From the NCBI RefSeq assembly GCF_000244955.1, contig NZ_CM001439.1:1702628-1766627 (forward strand): a stretch of DNA of 64,000 nucleotides, read 5' to 3'. Positions 18,057 to 26,346 of this stretch are shown here, piece after piece; the first letter of the stretch is position 1; every line of letters starts with the position of its first letter. Position numbers and translations under genes: made by a program. Source of the DNA: Saccharomonospora marina XMU15 (GTDB taxonomy: Bacteria > Actinomycetota > Actinomycetes > Mycobacteriales > Pseudonocardiaceae). The notes under the pieces are model-generated. The model worked only from the letters and a program-made list of their open reading frames with translations. It ran no database searches and was not told the origin of the DNA.

Positions 18057-18647
18057 GCAGGTAGCGCCGAACGCCAGTACGCGCACTCGGCTGCCGGGCA
18101 GCAGCCGGACCGCTTCTCGCCTGATCTGGGCCAGCGACATGGTCGCCGCGCGCACCGGGGGCGAGGGCAGGGCATCCACCCCACCGCCCAGTTCCTCCGC
18201 CACGCGTACCAGCGCCCGCGCCACCACGTTGCCCGGTACCGCGGCGGCCCAGCGCGCCCGGTCGGCGACCGAACCCGGCTTTGCCAACCCGAGCACCAGC
18301 AGCACACCGTTGGGTGCGAGCGCGTCCCGCAGTGCCGCGACAGTGTCGAACGGCACGTGGTGCAGCGATGCCAGGCACGAAATGACGTCGTAGTGGCCTG
18401 GCTCGAGCGCGACCGACCGGATATCCGCCTGCCGGTAGGAGATCCGGCCCGGTCCTGGCGAGCCCAACGCCTTCGCCACGGTGAGCACGTCGGCCGCCGG
18501 ATCCACGGCGTCCACGTCCAGGCCCGCCCCCGCCAGGCTGCGGGCGAACTTGCCGGTGCCGCAGCCAACCTCGAGTGCGGTGCTCGCCCCGGACGGCACG
18601 TGGCGTAACAACAGCCGGTGGTAGTGGTCGTTGTGGTCGAAGGGCAC
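18027..18647 (-). CDS. Class I SAM-dependent methyltransferase
   Basis: 206 residues. Motif I is ALEVGCGTGKFARSL, the acidic motif II residue is in VDAVDPAAD, motif post-II is RQADIRSVAL, and the motif IV region is YDVISCLASLHHV. It is of the UbiE/Methyltransf_11 type; the substrate is unknown. The GTG at 18647 is preceded by TAGCCT with six bases between, so it is probably leaderless. Its 3' end overlaps the ferredoxin gene by 30 bp on the opposite strand. Confidence 0.85.
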   Translation of the reverse strand: MPFDHNDHYHRLLLRHVPSGASTALEVGCGTGKFARSLAGAGLDVDAVDPAADVLTVAKALGSPGPGRISYRQADIRSVALEPGHYDVISCLASLHHVPFDTVAALRDALAPNGVLLVLGLAKPGSVADRARWAAAVPGNVVARALVRVAEELGGGVDALPSPPVRAATMSLAQIRREAVRLLPGSRVRVLAFGATCSRIAQPERP

Positions 18648-18653
18648 GCGGCC

Positions 18654-18659
18654 AGGCTA
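18654..18659 (-). promoter_or_regulatory. -10 element of the methyltransferase promoter
   Basis: On the reverse strand TAGCCT (18659-18654) is followed by six bases and the GTG at 18647. The arrangement is leaderless. Confidence 0.4.
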
Positions 18660-18712
18660 GTGGGGCCGCACGTAGACTCGGTGCTAGCCAGTCGAACTGT
18701 TTGGGAGTGCGC

Positions 18713-20191
18713 GTGCCGTCCGACGACCAGGAGTTTCCCCCGGAACTGTCGGCAGGGGACAACTTCATCGCTGGCCCGTTGCCGGACGACGAGTCGGAGC
18801 TGGAACCGGTCGACGAGGCCGCGATCCAACGGCGGGCACGCCAGGAGTTGCTGGCCGTCGAGAACGAACTCGACAAGCGCTGGCCGGAGACCAAGATCGC
18901 GCCGTCGCTGACGCGCATCAGGGCACTGGCCAACCTGCTCGGTGATCCGCAGGTGACATATCCCGTCGTGCATGTCGCAGGCACCAACGGCAAGAGTTCG
19001 ACGGCTCGGATGATCGAGGCTCTGCTGACGAGGTTGGGCCTTCGGGTCGGCCGCTACACCAGCCCTCACCTGCAGCTGGTCACCGAGCGCATCAGCATCG
19101 ACGGGGCACCGATCTCGGCGGAGACCTACGTCAACACCTACCGCGACGTCGAGCCTTTCGTGTCGATGGTCGACAAGGCGGGTGGCCCGGACGAGCCGCC
19201 GATGAGCAAGTTCGAGGTGCTCACCGGCATGGCGTTCGCCGCCTTCGCCGACGCCCCGGTGGAAGTCGCCGTGCTGGAGACCGGAATGGGTGGCTCCTGG
19301 GACGCCACCAACATCGCCGACGGGCAGGTCGCCGTCCTCACCCCGATCGACTTCGACCATGCCGAGTACCTCGGCAGCGAACTGACGTCGATAGCTGGTG
19401 AGAAGGCCGGGATCATCAAGCCCGGTGCCGTCGCGGTGCTCGCCGAACAACACCCCGACGCCGAACGCGTACTGCTGGAACGCGCTGTGGAAGTCGACGC
19501 GGTCGTCGCCAGGGCGGGCAGCGAGTTCGGCGTGCTGTCCAGGGACGTGGCCGTCGGCGGTCAGCTGTTGCGGCTGCAGGGCCTCGGAGGCGTCTACGAC
19601 GAGGTCTTCCTGCCGTTGCACGGTGCGCACCAGGCCGCCAACGCCGCACTCGCGCTGGCCGCAGTGGAGGCGTTCTTCGGAGCGGGCAAGGACCGGCAAC
19701 TGGTGGTGGAAGCGGTGCGCGAGGCCTTCGCCGAGGTGCGCACACCGGGCAGGCTGGAACGCGTCCGCGCCGCTCCCGCGGTGTTGTTGGATGCCGCCCA
19801 CAATCCGCACTCCGCAGCGGCGCTGGCCGCCACCATCGACGCCGAGTTCGCCTTCCGCAGGCTGGCGGCGGTGATCGGCGTGCTGCGCGACAAGGACGCG
19901 CTCGGCATCCTGGAGGCACTCGAGCCGGTGGTGTCGGAGGTGGTGGTGACCGCGAGTTCCTCGCCACGCGCCATGCCTGTCGCCGAACTCGCCGAGTTGG
20001 CCGTTTCCGTCTTCGGCGAGGAGCGAGTGACCGTGGAGCCCGTACTGGACGCCGCGATCGAGTCCGCGGTCGCGCTGGTGGAACAGACCGACGACCCGGA
20101 GGAGCCGCTGGCCGGTGGTGGCGTGCTCATCACGGGGTCCGTGGTGACCGTCGGTGAGGCACGCACGCTGTTCGGCAAGGAGCCGGAATGA
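18713..20191 (+). CDS. folC: Bifunctional folylpolyglutamate / dihydrofolate synthase
   Basis: 492 residues. It adds glutamate to folates and, in many bacteria, to dihydropteroate. The ATP-binding P-loop is VAGTNGKSSTARMIE. The Mur-ligase family features continue in GRYTSPHLQLVTERI, TPIDFDHAEYLGSELTSIAG with EKAGIIKPG, and DAAHNPHSAAALA. About 55 acidic residues precede the catalytic core, an extension seen in related genera. GTG 18713 follows GGGAG; GTG 18707 is a possible alternative. The next gene starts inside its stop (ATGA). Confidence 0.94.
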   Translation: MPSDDQEFPPELSAGDNFIAGPLPDDESELEPVDEAAIQRRARQELLAVENELDKRWPETKIAPSLTRIRALANLLGDPQVTYPVVHVAGTNGKSSTARMIEALLTRLGLRVGRYTSPHLQLVTERISIDGAPISAETYVNTYRDVEPFVSMVDKAGGPDEPPMSKFEVLTGMAFAAFADAPVEVAVLETGMGGSWDATNIADGQVAVLTPIDFDHAEYLGSELTSIAGEKAGIIKPGAVAVLAEQHPDAERVLLERAVEVDAVVARAGSEFGVLSRDVAVGGQLLRLQGLGGVYDEVFLPLHGAHQAANAALALAAVEAFFGAGKDRQLVVEAVREAFAEVRTPGRLERVRAAPAVLLDAAHNPHSAAALAATIDAEFAFRRLAAVIGVLRDKDALGILEALEPVVSEVVVTASSSPRAMPVAELAELAVSVFGEERVTVEPVLDAAIESAVALVEQTDDPEEPLAGGGVLITGSVVTVGEARTLFGKEPE

Positions 20192-20601
20192 GTGAGGATC
20201 AGCGGTCCGGTACGGAGCCCGCGGCACCGCCCGCCAAGGACCCGATGAAGTCGTTCCGGGGTGTGCAGGCGGGCATCCTGGTCATCGAGGCCATCGTGGT
20301 GGGGCTCGCGTTGCCGGTTGTCGCCCAACTCGGCGCGGGCATCAGCAGTCTGCAGGGCTGGACGGTGATCGGCATCGCCGCCGCGCTCCTGCTGTCGTGC
20401 GCGGTCCTGCGCAGACCCTGGTCGATGTGGGTGATCCTGGCGCTGCAGGCGGGGCTGATCGCGTTCGTGGTCGCACTGCCATCGGTGGCGGTCATCGGAG
20501 TGCTCTTCCTCGCCGTGTGGCTGTGGTTGATGTGGCTGCGCCACGACGTCGCCACTCGCATGGCGCAGGGACGGTTACCGAGCCAGCAGCAGGATTGCTG
20601 A
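20188..20601 (+). CDS. DUF4233 membrane protein (Rv2446c-like)
   Basis: 137 residues. A 25-residue polar, proline-rich N-terminus is followed by four hydrophobic helices (~28-50, 56-74, 79-97 and 99-114) and a polar tail. It sits directly behind folC with an ATGA overlap, the same position as Rv2446c, and carries the DUF4233 pattern KSFRGVQAGILVIEAIVVGL. The function is unknown; coupling to folC hints at a role linked to folate or to membrane housekeeping. Confidence 0.85.
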   Translation: MSEDQRSGTEPAAPPAKDPMKSFRGVQAGILVIEAIVVGLALPVVAQLGAGISSLQGWTVIGIAAALLLSCAVLRRPWSMWVILALQAGLIAFVVALPSVAVIGVLFLAVWLWLMWLRHDVATRMAQGRLPSQQQDC

Positions 20602-20681
20602 CCGGACAGGTCCGCGGCAGTTCACCGTGCCGACCACCGCAGTTGTCCCACTGGCCCGGTTGACCGGATAGATGTTCCGGC

Positions 20682-22238
20682 ATGAGTGAACAAAACCCCC
20701 TTCCCCGCCGAGGCGTGCTCAAGGCAGGTGTGCTCGGCGCGGGCGTCGTGGCCACCGGTGTGCTCGGCGCGACACCGGCCGCCGCGCTGATCCGCGCGGG
20801 ACGGCCGCGGTTGACGCACGGCGTGCAGTCCGGCGACGTCTCGTCACACTCCGCGATCGTGTGGACCAGGGCCGATCGCCCGTCGCGCATGGTGGTCGAG
20901 ATCGCGCGCGACCCCTCCTTCCGCAGGGCGCGGGTGGTGCGGGGTCCGGTGCTGTCCCCGCGTACCGGCGGCACCGGCAAGGTGCGCCTCACCGGGCTGC
21001 CGAAGGGCGCCGAGGTGCACTACCGGGTCACCGCCGAGGACCTCGACGGGCGGGCCACCAGCGCACCGCTGACCGGCCGGTTCCGCACCGCGCCGACCCG
21101 CCGCGACGACGTGCGGCTGGTGTGGTCGGGCGACGTCGCGGGCCAGGGCTGGGGCATCAACCCCGACATCGGCGGTATGACCGCGTACGCGGCGATGGCC
21201 GCGCGGCAGCCGGACCTCTTCCTGCACAACGGCGACAGCGTGTACGCCGACGGGCCGCTCACCGAGACCGTGTCGCTGCCGGACGGGCGCACCTGGCGCA
21301 ACATCGTCACGTCGGAGAAGGCACGGGTGGCGCAGACCCTCGACGAGTACCGGGGGCAGTTCGCCTACAACCTGCTCGACGAGAACGTGCGTGCCTTCGC
21401 CGCCGCCGTGCCCAGCTACGTGCAGTGGGACGACCACGAGGTCGTGAACAACTGGTACCCCGGTGAGATCCTCGACCTGCCGCAGTACACCGAGAAGCGG
21501 GTGGACGTGCTGGCGCGGCGGGCGTTCCAGGCCTTCCACGAGTGGCAGCCCATCGACGCGAAAGCGGCCGTCGACGGCAGGGTGTACCGCAGCTTCGGCT
21601 ACGGGCCGGTCGAGGTCTTCGTGCTTGACATGCGCAGTTACAAGGACGCCAACACCTCCGACCGCACCCGACCGGGCTCGGTGCTGGGCAGCAGGCAGGC
21701 GAACTGGTTGGTGCGTGCGCTGGCGAGCAGCAAGGCCACCTGGAAGATCGTCCAGGCTGATCTGCCCGTCGGGCTTGTCGTACCCGACGGCAACGACATC
21801 GAGGGCGTGTCCAACGGCCTGCCCGGCGCCCCCGGCGGCCGTGAGAGCGAACTCGCCTGGGTGCTCTCGGAGATCTCCAGGCGCCGGGTGCACAACGTGG
21901 TGTGGCTGACGGCCGACGTGCATTACACGGCGGCGCACCACTACTCGCCCGACCGCGCCGCCTTCGGCGACTTCGAGCCGTTCTGGGAGTTCGTGTCCGG
22001 TCCGCTCAACGCGGGCGCGTTCGGGCCGAACAACCTCGATCCCACCTTCGGACCCGAGGCGGTGTTCGTACACGCGCCGCCGACGCCCAACACCTCACCG
22101 ATGGACGGCTACCAGCACTTCGGTGAGGTGAACGTGAACGCAACCACCGGGGAGTTGACGGTCGACCTGCGCGACGGCACCGGCGCGGCGCTGTGGTCGA
22201 AGACCCTGCGGCCACGCCGTCGGGAAGGTGACGGTTAG
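20682..22238 (+). CDS. phoD: PhoD-type alkaline phosphatase/phosphodiesterase, Tat exported
   Basis: 518 residues. The N-terminus LPRRGVLKAGVLGAGVVATG is a Tat signal (Arg9-Arg10), with likely cleavage near TPAAA. The mature part has the PhoD N-terminal beta domain (THGVQSGDVSSHSAIVWTRA) and the metallophosphatase domain with metal ligands in WSGDVAGQG, NGDSVYADG, WDDHEVVNNW and LTADVHYTAAHH. It releases phosphate from organic phosphodiesters outside the cell, probably using Fe3+ and Ca2+. It interrupts the DUF4233-ndk order seen in M. tuberculosis. No Pho box was recognised upstream. Confidence 0.93.
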   Translation: MSEQNPLPRRGVLKAGVLGAGVVATGVLGATPAAALIRAGRPRLTHGVQSGDVSSHSAIVWTRADRPSRMVVEIARDPSFRRARVVRGPVLSPRTGGTGKVRLTGLPKGAEVHYRVTAEDLDGRATSAPLTGRFRTAPTRRDDVRLVWSGDVAGQGWGINPDIGGMTAYAAMAARQPDLFLHNGDSVYADGPLTETVSLPDGRTWRNIVTSEKARVAQTLDEYRGQFAYNLLDENVRAFAAAVPSYVQWDDHEVVNNWYPGEILDLPQYTEKRVDVLARRAFQAFHEWQPIDAKAAVDGRVYRSFGYGPVEVFVLDMRSYKDANTSDRTRPGSVLGSRQANWLVRALASSKATWKIVQADLPVGLVVPDGNDIEGVSNGLPGAPGGRESELAWVLSEISRRRVHNVVWLTADVHYTAAHHYSPDRAAFGDFEPFWEFVSGPLNAGAFGPNNLDPTFGPEAVFVHAPPTPNTSPMDGYQHFGEVNVNATTGELTVDLRDGTGAALWSKTLRPRRREGDG

Positions 22239-22288
22239 GCTGCCCACACCGGCACACTTGGTAGCAGTCGATGAAGGAGTAACAGCTT

Positions 22289-22699
22289 GTGAGTGAGCGC
22301 ACGTTGGTTCTGGTCAAGCCCGACGGCGTCAAGCGGGGCCTCGTCGGCGAGGTCATCTCGCGTATCGAACGCAAGGGACTGACCCTCGCCGCGATGGACC
22401 TGCGCGCCGTCGAGCGGTCGGTGGCCGAGGAGCATTACGCCGAACACAAGGACAAGCCCTTCTTCGGCGAACTGCTCGAGTTCATCACCTCCGGTCCGGT
22501 CGTGGCCATCGCCGTGGAAGGCCCCCGTGCCATCTCGGCGTTTCGGCAGCTGGCCGGGGGCACCGATCCGGTTGACAAGGCCACCCCCGGCACGCTGCGC
22601 GGCGACTTCGCGCTCGAAACGCAGTTCAACCTGGTGCACGGCTCCGACTCGCCGGAGTCGGCCGAGCGGGAGCTGAAACTCTGGTTCCCCGACCTGTGA
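22289..22699 (+). CDS. ndk: Nucleoside diphosphate kinase
   Basis: 136 residues, the standard size. It transfers the gamma-phosphate between nucleotides through a phosphohistidine in [15 protein letters not shown]. The N-terminus [18 protein letters not shown] and [14 protein letters not shown] are family blocks. The GTG at 22289 has GAAGGAG upstream. It ends 10 bp before a strong hairpin shared with the convergent aldolase gene. Confidence 0.97.
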   Translation: MSERTLVLVKPDGVKRGLVGEVISRIERKGLTLAAMDLRAVERSVAEEHYAEHKDKPFFGELLEFITSGPVVAIAVEGPRAISAFRQLAGGTDPVDKATPGTLRGDFALETQFNLVHGSDSPESAERELKLWFPDL

Positions 22700-22709
22700 C
22701 CGCCGCGCC

Positions 22710-22743
22710 GGGGTCGTGAGGCGAGTGCTGCTCTCACGACCCC
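22710..22743. terminator. Bidirectional terminator between ndk and the aldolase gene
   Basis: Arms GGGGTCGTGAG (22710-22720) and CTCACGACCCC (22733-22743) pair perfectly around a 12-nt loop that itself contains GCGAGTGCTGC, the core of the 21-bp repeats near 17.6 kb. The right arm includes the stop codon of the minus-strand gene. No U-tract is present on either side. Confidence 0.8.
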
Positions 22744-23663
22744 AGCAGGCCGGTATCGGAAAGGATGTCCGCGATCATCCGCGTCTCGGCCTCGTTCAGC
22801 GGCAGCAACGGCGGGCAGGTGCCAGGGTGATCGATCAGGCCACGCAGCGCCATCGCCGCCTTGTACGCCCCGAGTACCGACGCGGTGAGCCCGATCCGGC
22901 TCTGATCGGCCACCGAGGTAATGGTGAACAGCCGGGCCAACCTGTCCTGCTCGGCTGAGGCGGCCTCGACGTCGTTCTCCCGCACGGCGCGGTACAGGCG
23001 CACATAGCCGTGCGGGTCCACATTGCCCAGTCCCGGCACGATTCCGGCGCCGCCGAGCCGAACCGCCGTGTCGGCGAGCAACTCCGAACCGGTGAACGCG
23101 GGCAGCTCCGTACGGCGCAGGATCTCGCGGAAGCTCGCGAGGTCCCCACTGGAGTCCTTCAGACCCGCGATCAGACCAGAATCCGCCAACTCGGCGACGA
23201 TGTCGGCCGTCAGCCGCGAACCGGTCGCGCTGACGATGTCGTAGCCGATGACCGGCGCGTCCACGGCCGCGTGCACCCGCCGGAAGTGCTCGACAATCTC
23301 GTCGCGGTGCGGCCGGATGTAGAACGGGGTTGTCACCACCACGGCGTCGGCACCGAGCCGCACGGCCTGCCGCGCGTGCTCCACCACCCGCAACGTCCCG
23401 GTGTCCACGGCTCCCGCCAGCACCGGTATCGCCCCGGCCACCGTGGCGGTCACCACCTCGATGGCAGCCGTGCGCCGTGCGGTGTCCAGCAGCGCGATCT
23501 CGCCGGTCGACCCGCCGACGAACACGCCGTGCACCCCGGCGTCCAGTTGGTCCGACACCACACGTTCCAGCGAACGCCGGTCAACCTCGCCTCGTTCGTC
23601 GAGCGGGGTCACCAGCGGCGGTATGACACCGTGTAGTGCGGGCGCCGTCAACTCTTGGGTCAC
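22734..23663 (-). CDS. Dihydrodipicolinate synthase / N-acetylneuraminate lyase family aldolase
   Basis: 309 residues, a TIM barrel. The Schiff-base Lys is in LIAGLKDSSGD, the catalytic Tyr in VIGYDIVSA, and the phosphate/carboxylate loop is VGGSTGEIALL, where true DapA has GTTGE. That variation, and the lack of neighbouring lysine genes, suggest a paralog acting on another 2-keto acid rather than the lysine-pathway enzyme. The GTG at 23663 has GGAAGGAC upstream. It is divergent from the ABC operon. Confidence 0.88.
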   Translation of the reverse strand: MTQELTAPALHGVIPPLVTPLDERGEVDRRSLERVVSDQLDAGVHGVFVGGSTGEIALLDTARRTAAIEVVTATVAGAIPVLAGAVDTGTLRVVEHARQAVRLGADAVVVTTPFYIRPHRDEIVEHFRRVHAAVDAPVIGYDIVSATGSRLTADIVAELADSGLIAGLKDSSGDLASFREILRRTELPAFTGSELLADTAVRLGGAGIVPGLGNVDPHGYVRLYRAVRENDVEAASAEQDRLARLFTITSVADQSRIGLTASVLGAYKAAMALRGLIDHPGTCPPLLPLNEAETRMIADILSDTGLLGS

Positions 23664-23778
23664 TGGTCCCGTCCTTCCCTGTGGCTCTCGGCGGCCGTGT
23701 CCTAACGATGATGGGCCGTGCGGCGGCGGGGGCAAAACAACTCGATTTCTGTCGCAGGGTCGTGGCAGGGTCGCTGGA

Positions 23779-24708
23779 GTGGACGACACAGCGATGGTGG
23801 AAGCCAAGGCGCTGGTGAAGCGCTTCGGCGACTTCGAAGCCGTGCGCGGCATCGATGTGCACGTCAGGCAGGGGGAGGCGTTCGGTTTTCTGGGCCCCAA
23901 CGGGGCGGGAAAGTCCTCGACCATGCGCATGATCGCGTGTGTGTCGCCGCGCTCGGAGGGTGAGTTGCGGGTGCTGGGTATGGACCCCGACCGCGACGGC
24001 CCGCGTATCCGTGCCCGCATCGGGGTGGTGCCGCAGCAGGACAATCTGGACTCCGAGCTGACGGTGCGGCAGAACCTGCAGGTCTACGGCCGCTACTTCG
24101 GGCTTTCGCGGGCGCACGTGCGGGCCAAGGCGCGGGAGCTGATGGAGTTCGCCCAACTCACCGACCGAGCCGATGACGAGGTGGAGCCCCTCTCCGGTGG
24201 GATGAAGCGGCGGCTCACCATCGCGCGCTCACTGGTGAACGATCCCGAGCTGCTGCTGCTCGACGAGCCGACGACCGGACTCGACCCGCAGGCCCGACAC
24301 CTGCTGTGGGACCGGCTGTTCCGGCTGAAGTCCACCGGCGTGACGCTGATCATCACGACGCATTACATGGACGAGGCTGAGCAGCTTTGCGACCGCCTGG
24401 TCGTCATGGACGACGGGCACATCGTGGCCGAGGGCTCGCCGTCGGGCCTCATCGAGCGCTACTCGACCCGCGAGGTGCTGGAGATGCGCTTCCTTCCCGG
24501 CGAGCAGGAGACGGCCGCGGGGCAGGTCGACGACCTCGGACAGCGCGTCGAAGTGCTCCCGGACCGGGTGCTCGTCTACACCGACGAGGGCGAGACCGCG
24601 CTGGAGCGGTCCCACGCCAGGGGGCTGCGACCGGTGTCCAGCCTGGTACGCCGCAGCACGCTGGAGGACGTGTTCCTGCGGCTGACCGGACGGAGCCTGG
24701 CGGAATGA
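23779..24708 (+). CDS. ABC transporter ATP-binding protein (ABC-2 / DrrA-NodI type)
   Basis: About 309 residues. Walker A is GPNGAGKSS, the Q loop VPQQDN, the signature LSGGMKRRLTIARS, Walker B LLLLDEPTTGLD, and the switch His TTHYMDEAEQ. The C-terminal ~75 residues are the NodI/DrrA-type regulatory extension ending EDVFLRLTGRSL. It powers the two permeases encoded next; its stop overlaps the first permease (ATGA). GTG 23779 was chosen for upstream purine-rich sequence; ATG 23794 is also possible. The cargo is unknown; related systems export antibiotics or lipids. Confidence 0.92.
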   Translation: MDDTAMVEAKALVKRFGDFEAVRGIDVHVRQGEAFGFLGPNGAGKSSTMRMIACVSPRSEGELRVLGMDPDRDGPRIRARIGVVPQQDNLDSELTVRQNLQVYGRYFGLSRAHVRAKARELMEFAQLTDRADDEVEPLSGGMKRRLTIARSLVNDPELLLLDEPTTGLDPQARHLLWDRLFRLKSTGVTLIITTHYMDEAEQLCDRLVVMDDGHIVAEGSPSGLIERYSTREVLEMRFLPGEQETAAGQVDDLGQRVEVLPDRVLVYTDEGETALERSHARGLRPVSSLVRRSTLEDVFLRLTGRSLAE

Positions 24709-25517
24709 CGGTGGCGAGCACGACCGCGGCCGGGCGGGTTGTCGGCTCGTGGCGGGCGGCGTGGCTGCGGGTGGAGGGCCACTGGGTCTGGTACCGGCGC
24801 TACTGGACCGCGAACCTGTACTCCTCCGGGCTGCAACCGCTGCTGTTCCTGCTGGCCATGGGTGTCGGTTTCGGCTCCCAGGTGCGGCCGGGTGCCGCCA
24901 CCGGAGGGTTCTCCTACCTCCACTTCGTCGCACCGGCGCTGTTGGTGGCGGGCGCGGTTCAGAACGCGGTCGGGGAGTCCAGCTTTCCGGTGCTGTCCGG
25001 CTTCAAGTGGCAGCGGGACTACTACGCCGTCACCGCCACTCCGGTCAGCCCGGGCCAGCTGCTCGGCGGGCAGTTGATCTGGGTGGGACTTCGACTGTTC
25101 CTCGCCGGCAGCGTGTACGTGCTGGTGGCATGGGCGTTCGGCGCCTGGCTCAACGCGGGCGTGCTGCTGGTGCTGCTGGTCGGGGTGGGCACCGGTCTGG
25201 CGTGTGCCGCGGTGGTGATGGCCGTCGCGGCCACCACCTACGACGAGGGCACCCGGTTCACGTCCATCTTCCGGTTCGTTGTCATGCCGATGATGCTGTT
25301 CTCCGGGACGTTCTTCCCAATCAGCCAGATCCCGGAGGCGTTGCGCTGGCTGGCCTGGATCTCGCCGCTGTGGCACGGCAACGAGCTCGCCCGCGGTGTC
25401 ACGCTCGAAGGCCTTCAGGTGCTGCCCACGCTCGGCCATGTCGCCTATCTGGTGGCGTTGTTCGCCGTCGGTGGGCTGCTCGCGCGGCGCTACTTCTACC
25501 GAAGGTTGGCGAGCTAG
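24705..25517 (+). CDS. ABC-2 type permease, first of two
   Basis: 270 residues, six predicted helices. The N-terminal amphipathic segment WVWYRRYWTANLYSSGLQPL precedes the first helix, and FSGTFFPISQIPEALRWLAW is the ABC-2 permease signature before the last helices. Its ATG is within the ATPase stop and the next permease follows after one base, so the three genes are one operon. It forms a heterodimeric channel with the next product. Confidence 0.9.
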   Translation: MTVASTTAAGRVVGSWRAAWLRVEGHWVWYRRYWTANLYSSGLQPLLFLLAMGVGFGSQVRPGAATGGFSYLHFVAPALLVAGAVQNAVGESSFPVLSGFKWQRDYYAVTATPVSPGQLLGGQLIWVGLRLFLAGSVYVLVAWAFGAWLNAGVLLVLLVGVGTGLACAAVVMAVAATTYDEGTRFTSIFRFVVMPMMLFSGTFFPISQIPEALRWLAWISPLWHGNELARGVTLEGLQVLPTLGHVAYLVALFAVGGLLARRYFYRRLAS

Positions 25518-25518
25518 C

Positions 25519-26346
25519 GTGACACTCCTGGAGTCGAGACCCCGCCGAGGACTGCTGCCGCGGGTGTTGCCGCCCGGACTGTACTCCGGCCACGCGAAGG
25601 CGATCATCGAGCGTTCCGCGCTGTCCTACTCGCGCGGCTGGCTGGTGTTCGTTTCCGGTCTCGTCGAGCCGCTGTTCTACTTGCTGGCGTTCCAGATCGG
25701 CTTCGGCAGGCTCGTCTCGGCGGTCACCGGGCCGGGTGGGCAACCGATGAGCTACGTCGCTTTCGTCGCGCCCGCACTGCTCGCTGCCTCCGCGATGAAC
25801 GGCGCGGTGTTCGACTCCACGTTCGGGGTGTTCTTCAAGTTCCGGTACGACAGGACCTACGACGCGATGCTGGCGACACCCATCGGCCCGTTCGACATCG
25901 CGCTCGGCGAGATCGGCTGGGCAGTGTTGCGGGGCGGCCTCTACGCGCTGGCGTTCTTCGGCGTGATGACCGGGATGGGTCTGGTGGTCTCGCCATGGGC
26001 GCTGCTGCTGGTGCCGGTGGCGCTGCTGGTGTCCTTCGCGTTCGCCTCGGTGGGTATGGCTTGCGCCACGTTCCTGCGATCGCCGTCGCAGTTCGACTTC
26101 ATCCAGCTCGCCGTGGTGCCGATGTTCCTGTTCTCAACGACCTTCTACCCACTGACCGTCTACCCCGAGGCGCTGCGCGTAGTCGTGCAGTGCCTCCCGC
26201 TGTATCACGGCGTCGAGCTGACCAGGGGGCTTTCGGTCGGTGTGCTCGACGTCTCGATGCTCGGGCACCTGGCGTACCTGCTCGTCCTGGCGGTCGTTGG
26301 GCTCTACGGGACGTCGCGCAGGCTGCACCGCCTGCTGCTGCGCTGA
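25519..26346 (+). CDS. ABC-2 type permease, second of two
   Basis: 275 residues, similar in plan to the first permease. FSTTFYPLTVYPEALRVVVQ is the ABC-2 signature, and the six helices start at about residue 40. A GTG start one base after the previous stop shows coupled translation. The last 213 bp are overlapped on the opposite strand by the open frame of the S8 peptidase. Codon positions here are constrained by this frame, so the permease is the original coding sequence there. Confidence 0.9.
   Translation: MTLLESRPRRGLLPRVLPPGLYSGHAKAIIERSALSYSRGWLVFVSGLVEPLFYLLAFQIGFGRLVSAVTGPGGQPMSYVAFVAPALLAASAMNGAVFDSTFGVFFKFRYDRTYDAMLATPIGPFDIALGEIGWAVLRGGLYALAFFGVMTGMGLVVSPWALLLVPVALLVSFAFASVGMACATFLRSPSQFDFIQLAVVPMFLFSTTFYPLTVYPEALRVVVQCLPLYHGVELTRGLSVGVLDVSMLGHLAYLLVLAVVGLYGTSRRLHRLLLR

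Noticed and set aside
17303-20227. 974-codon reverse frame across valS, repeats and folC
   Set aside because: Spans the 21-bp arrays and antisense of known genes; the repeats keep the frame open artificially.
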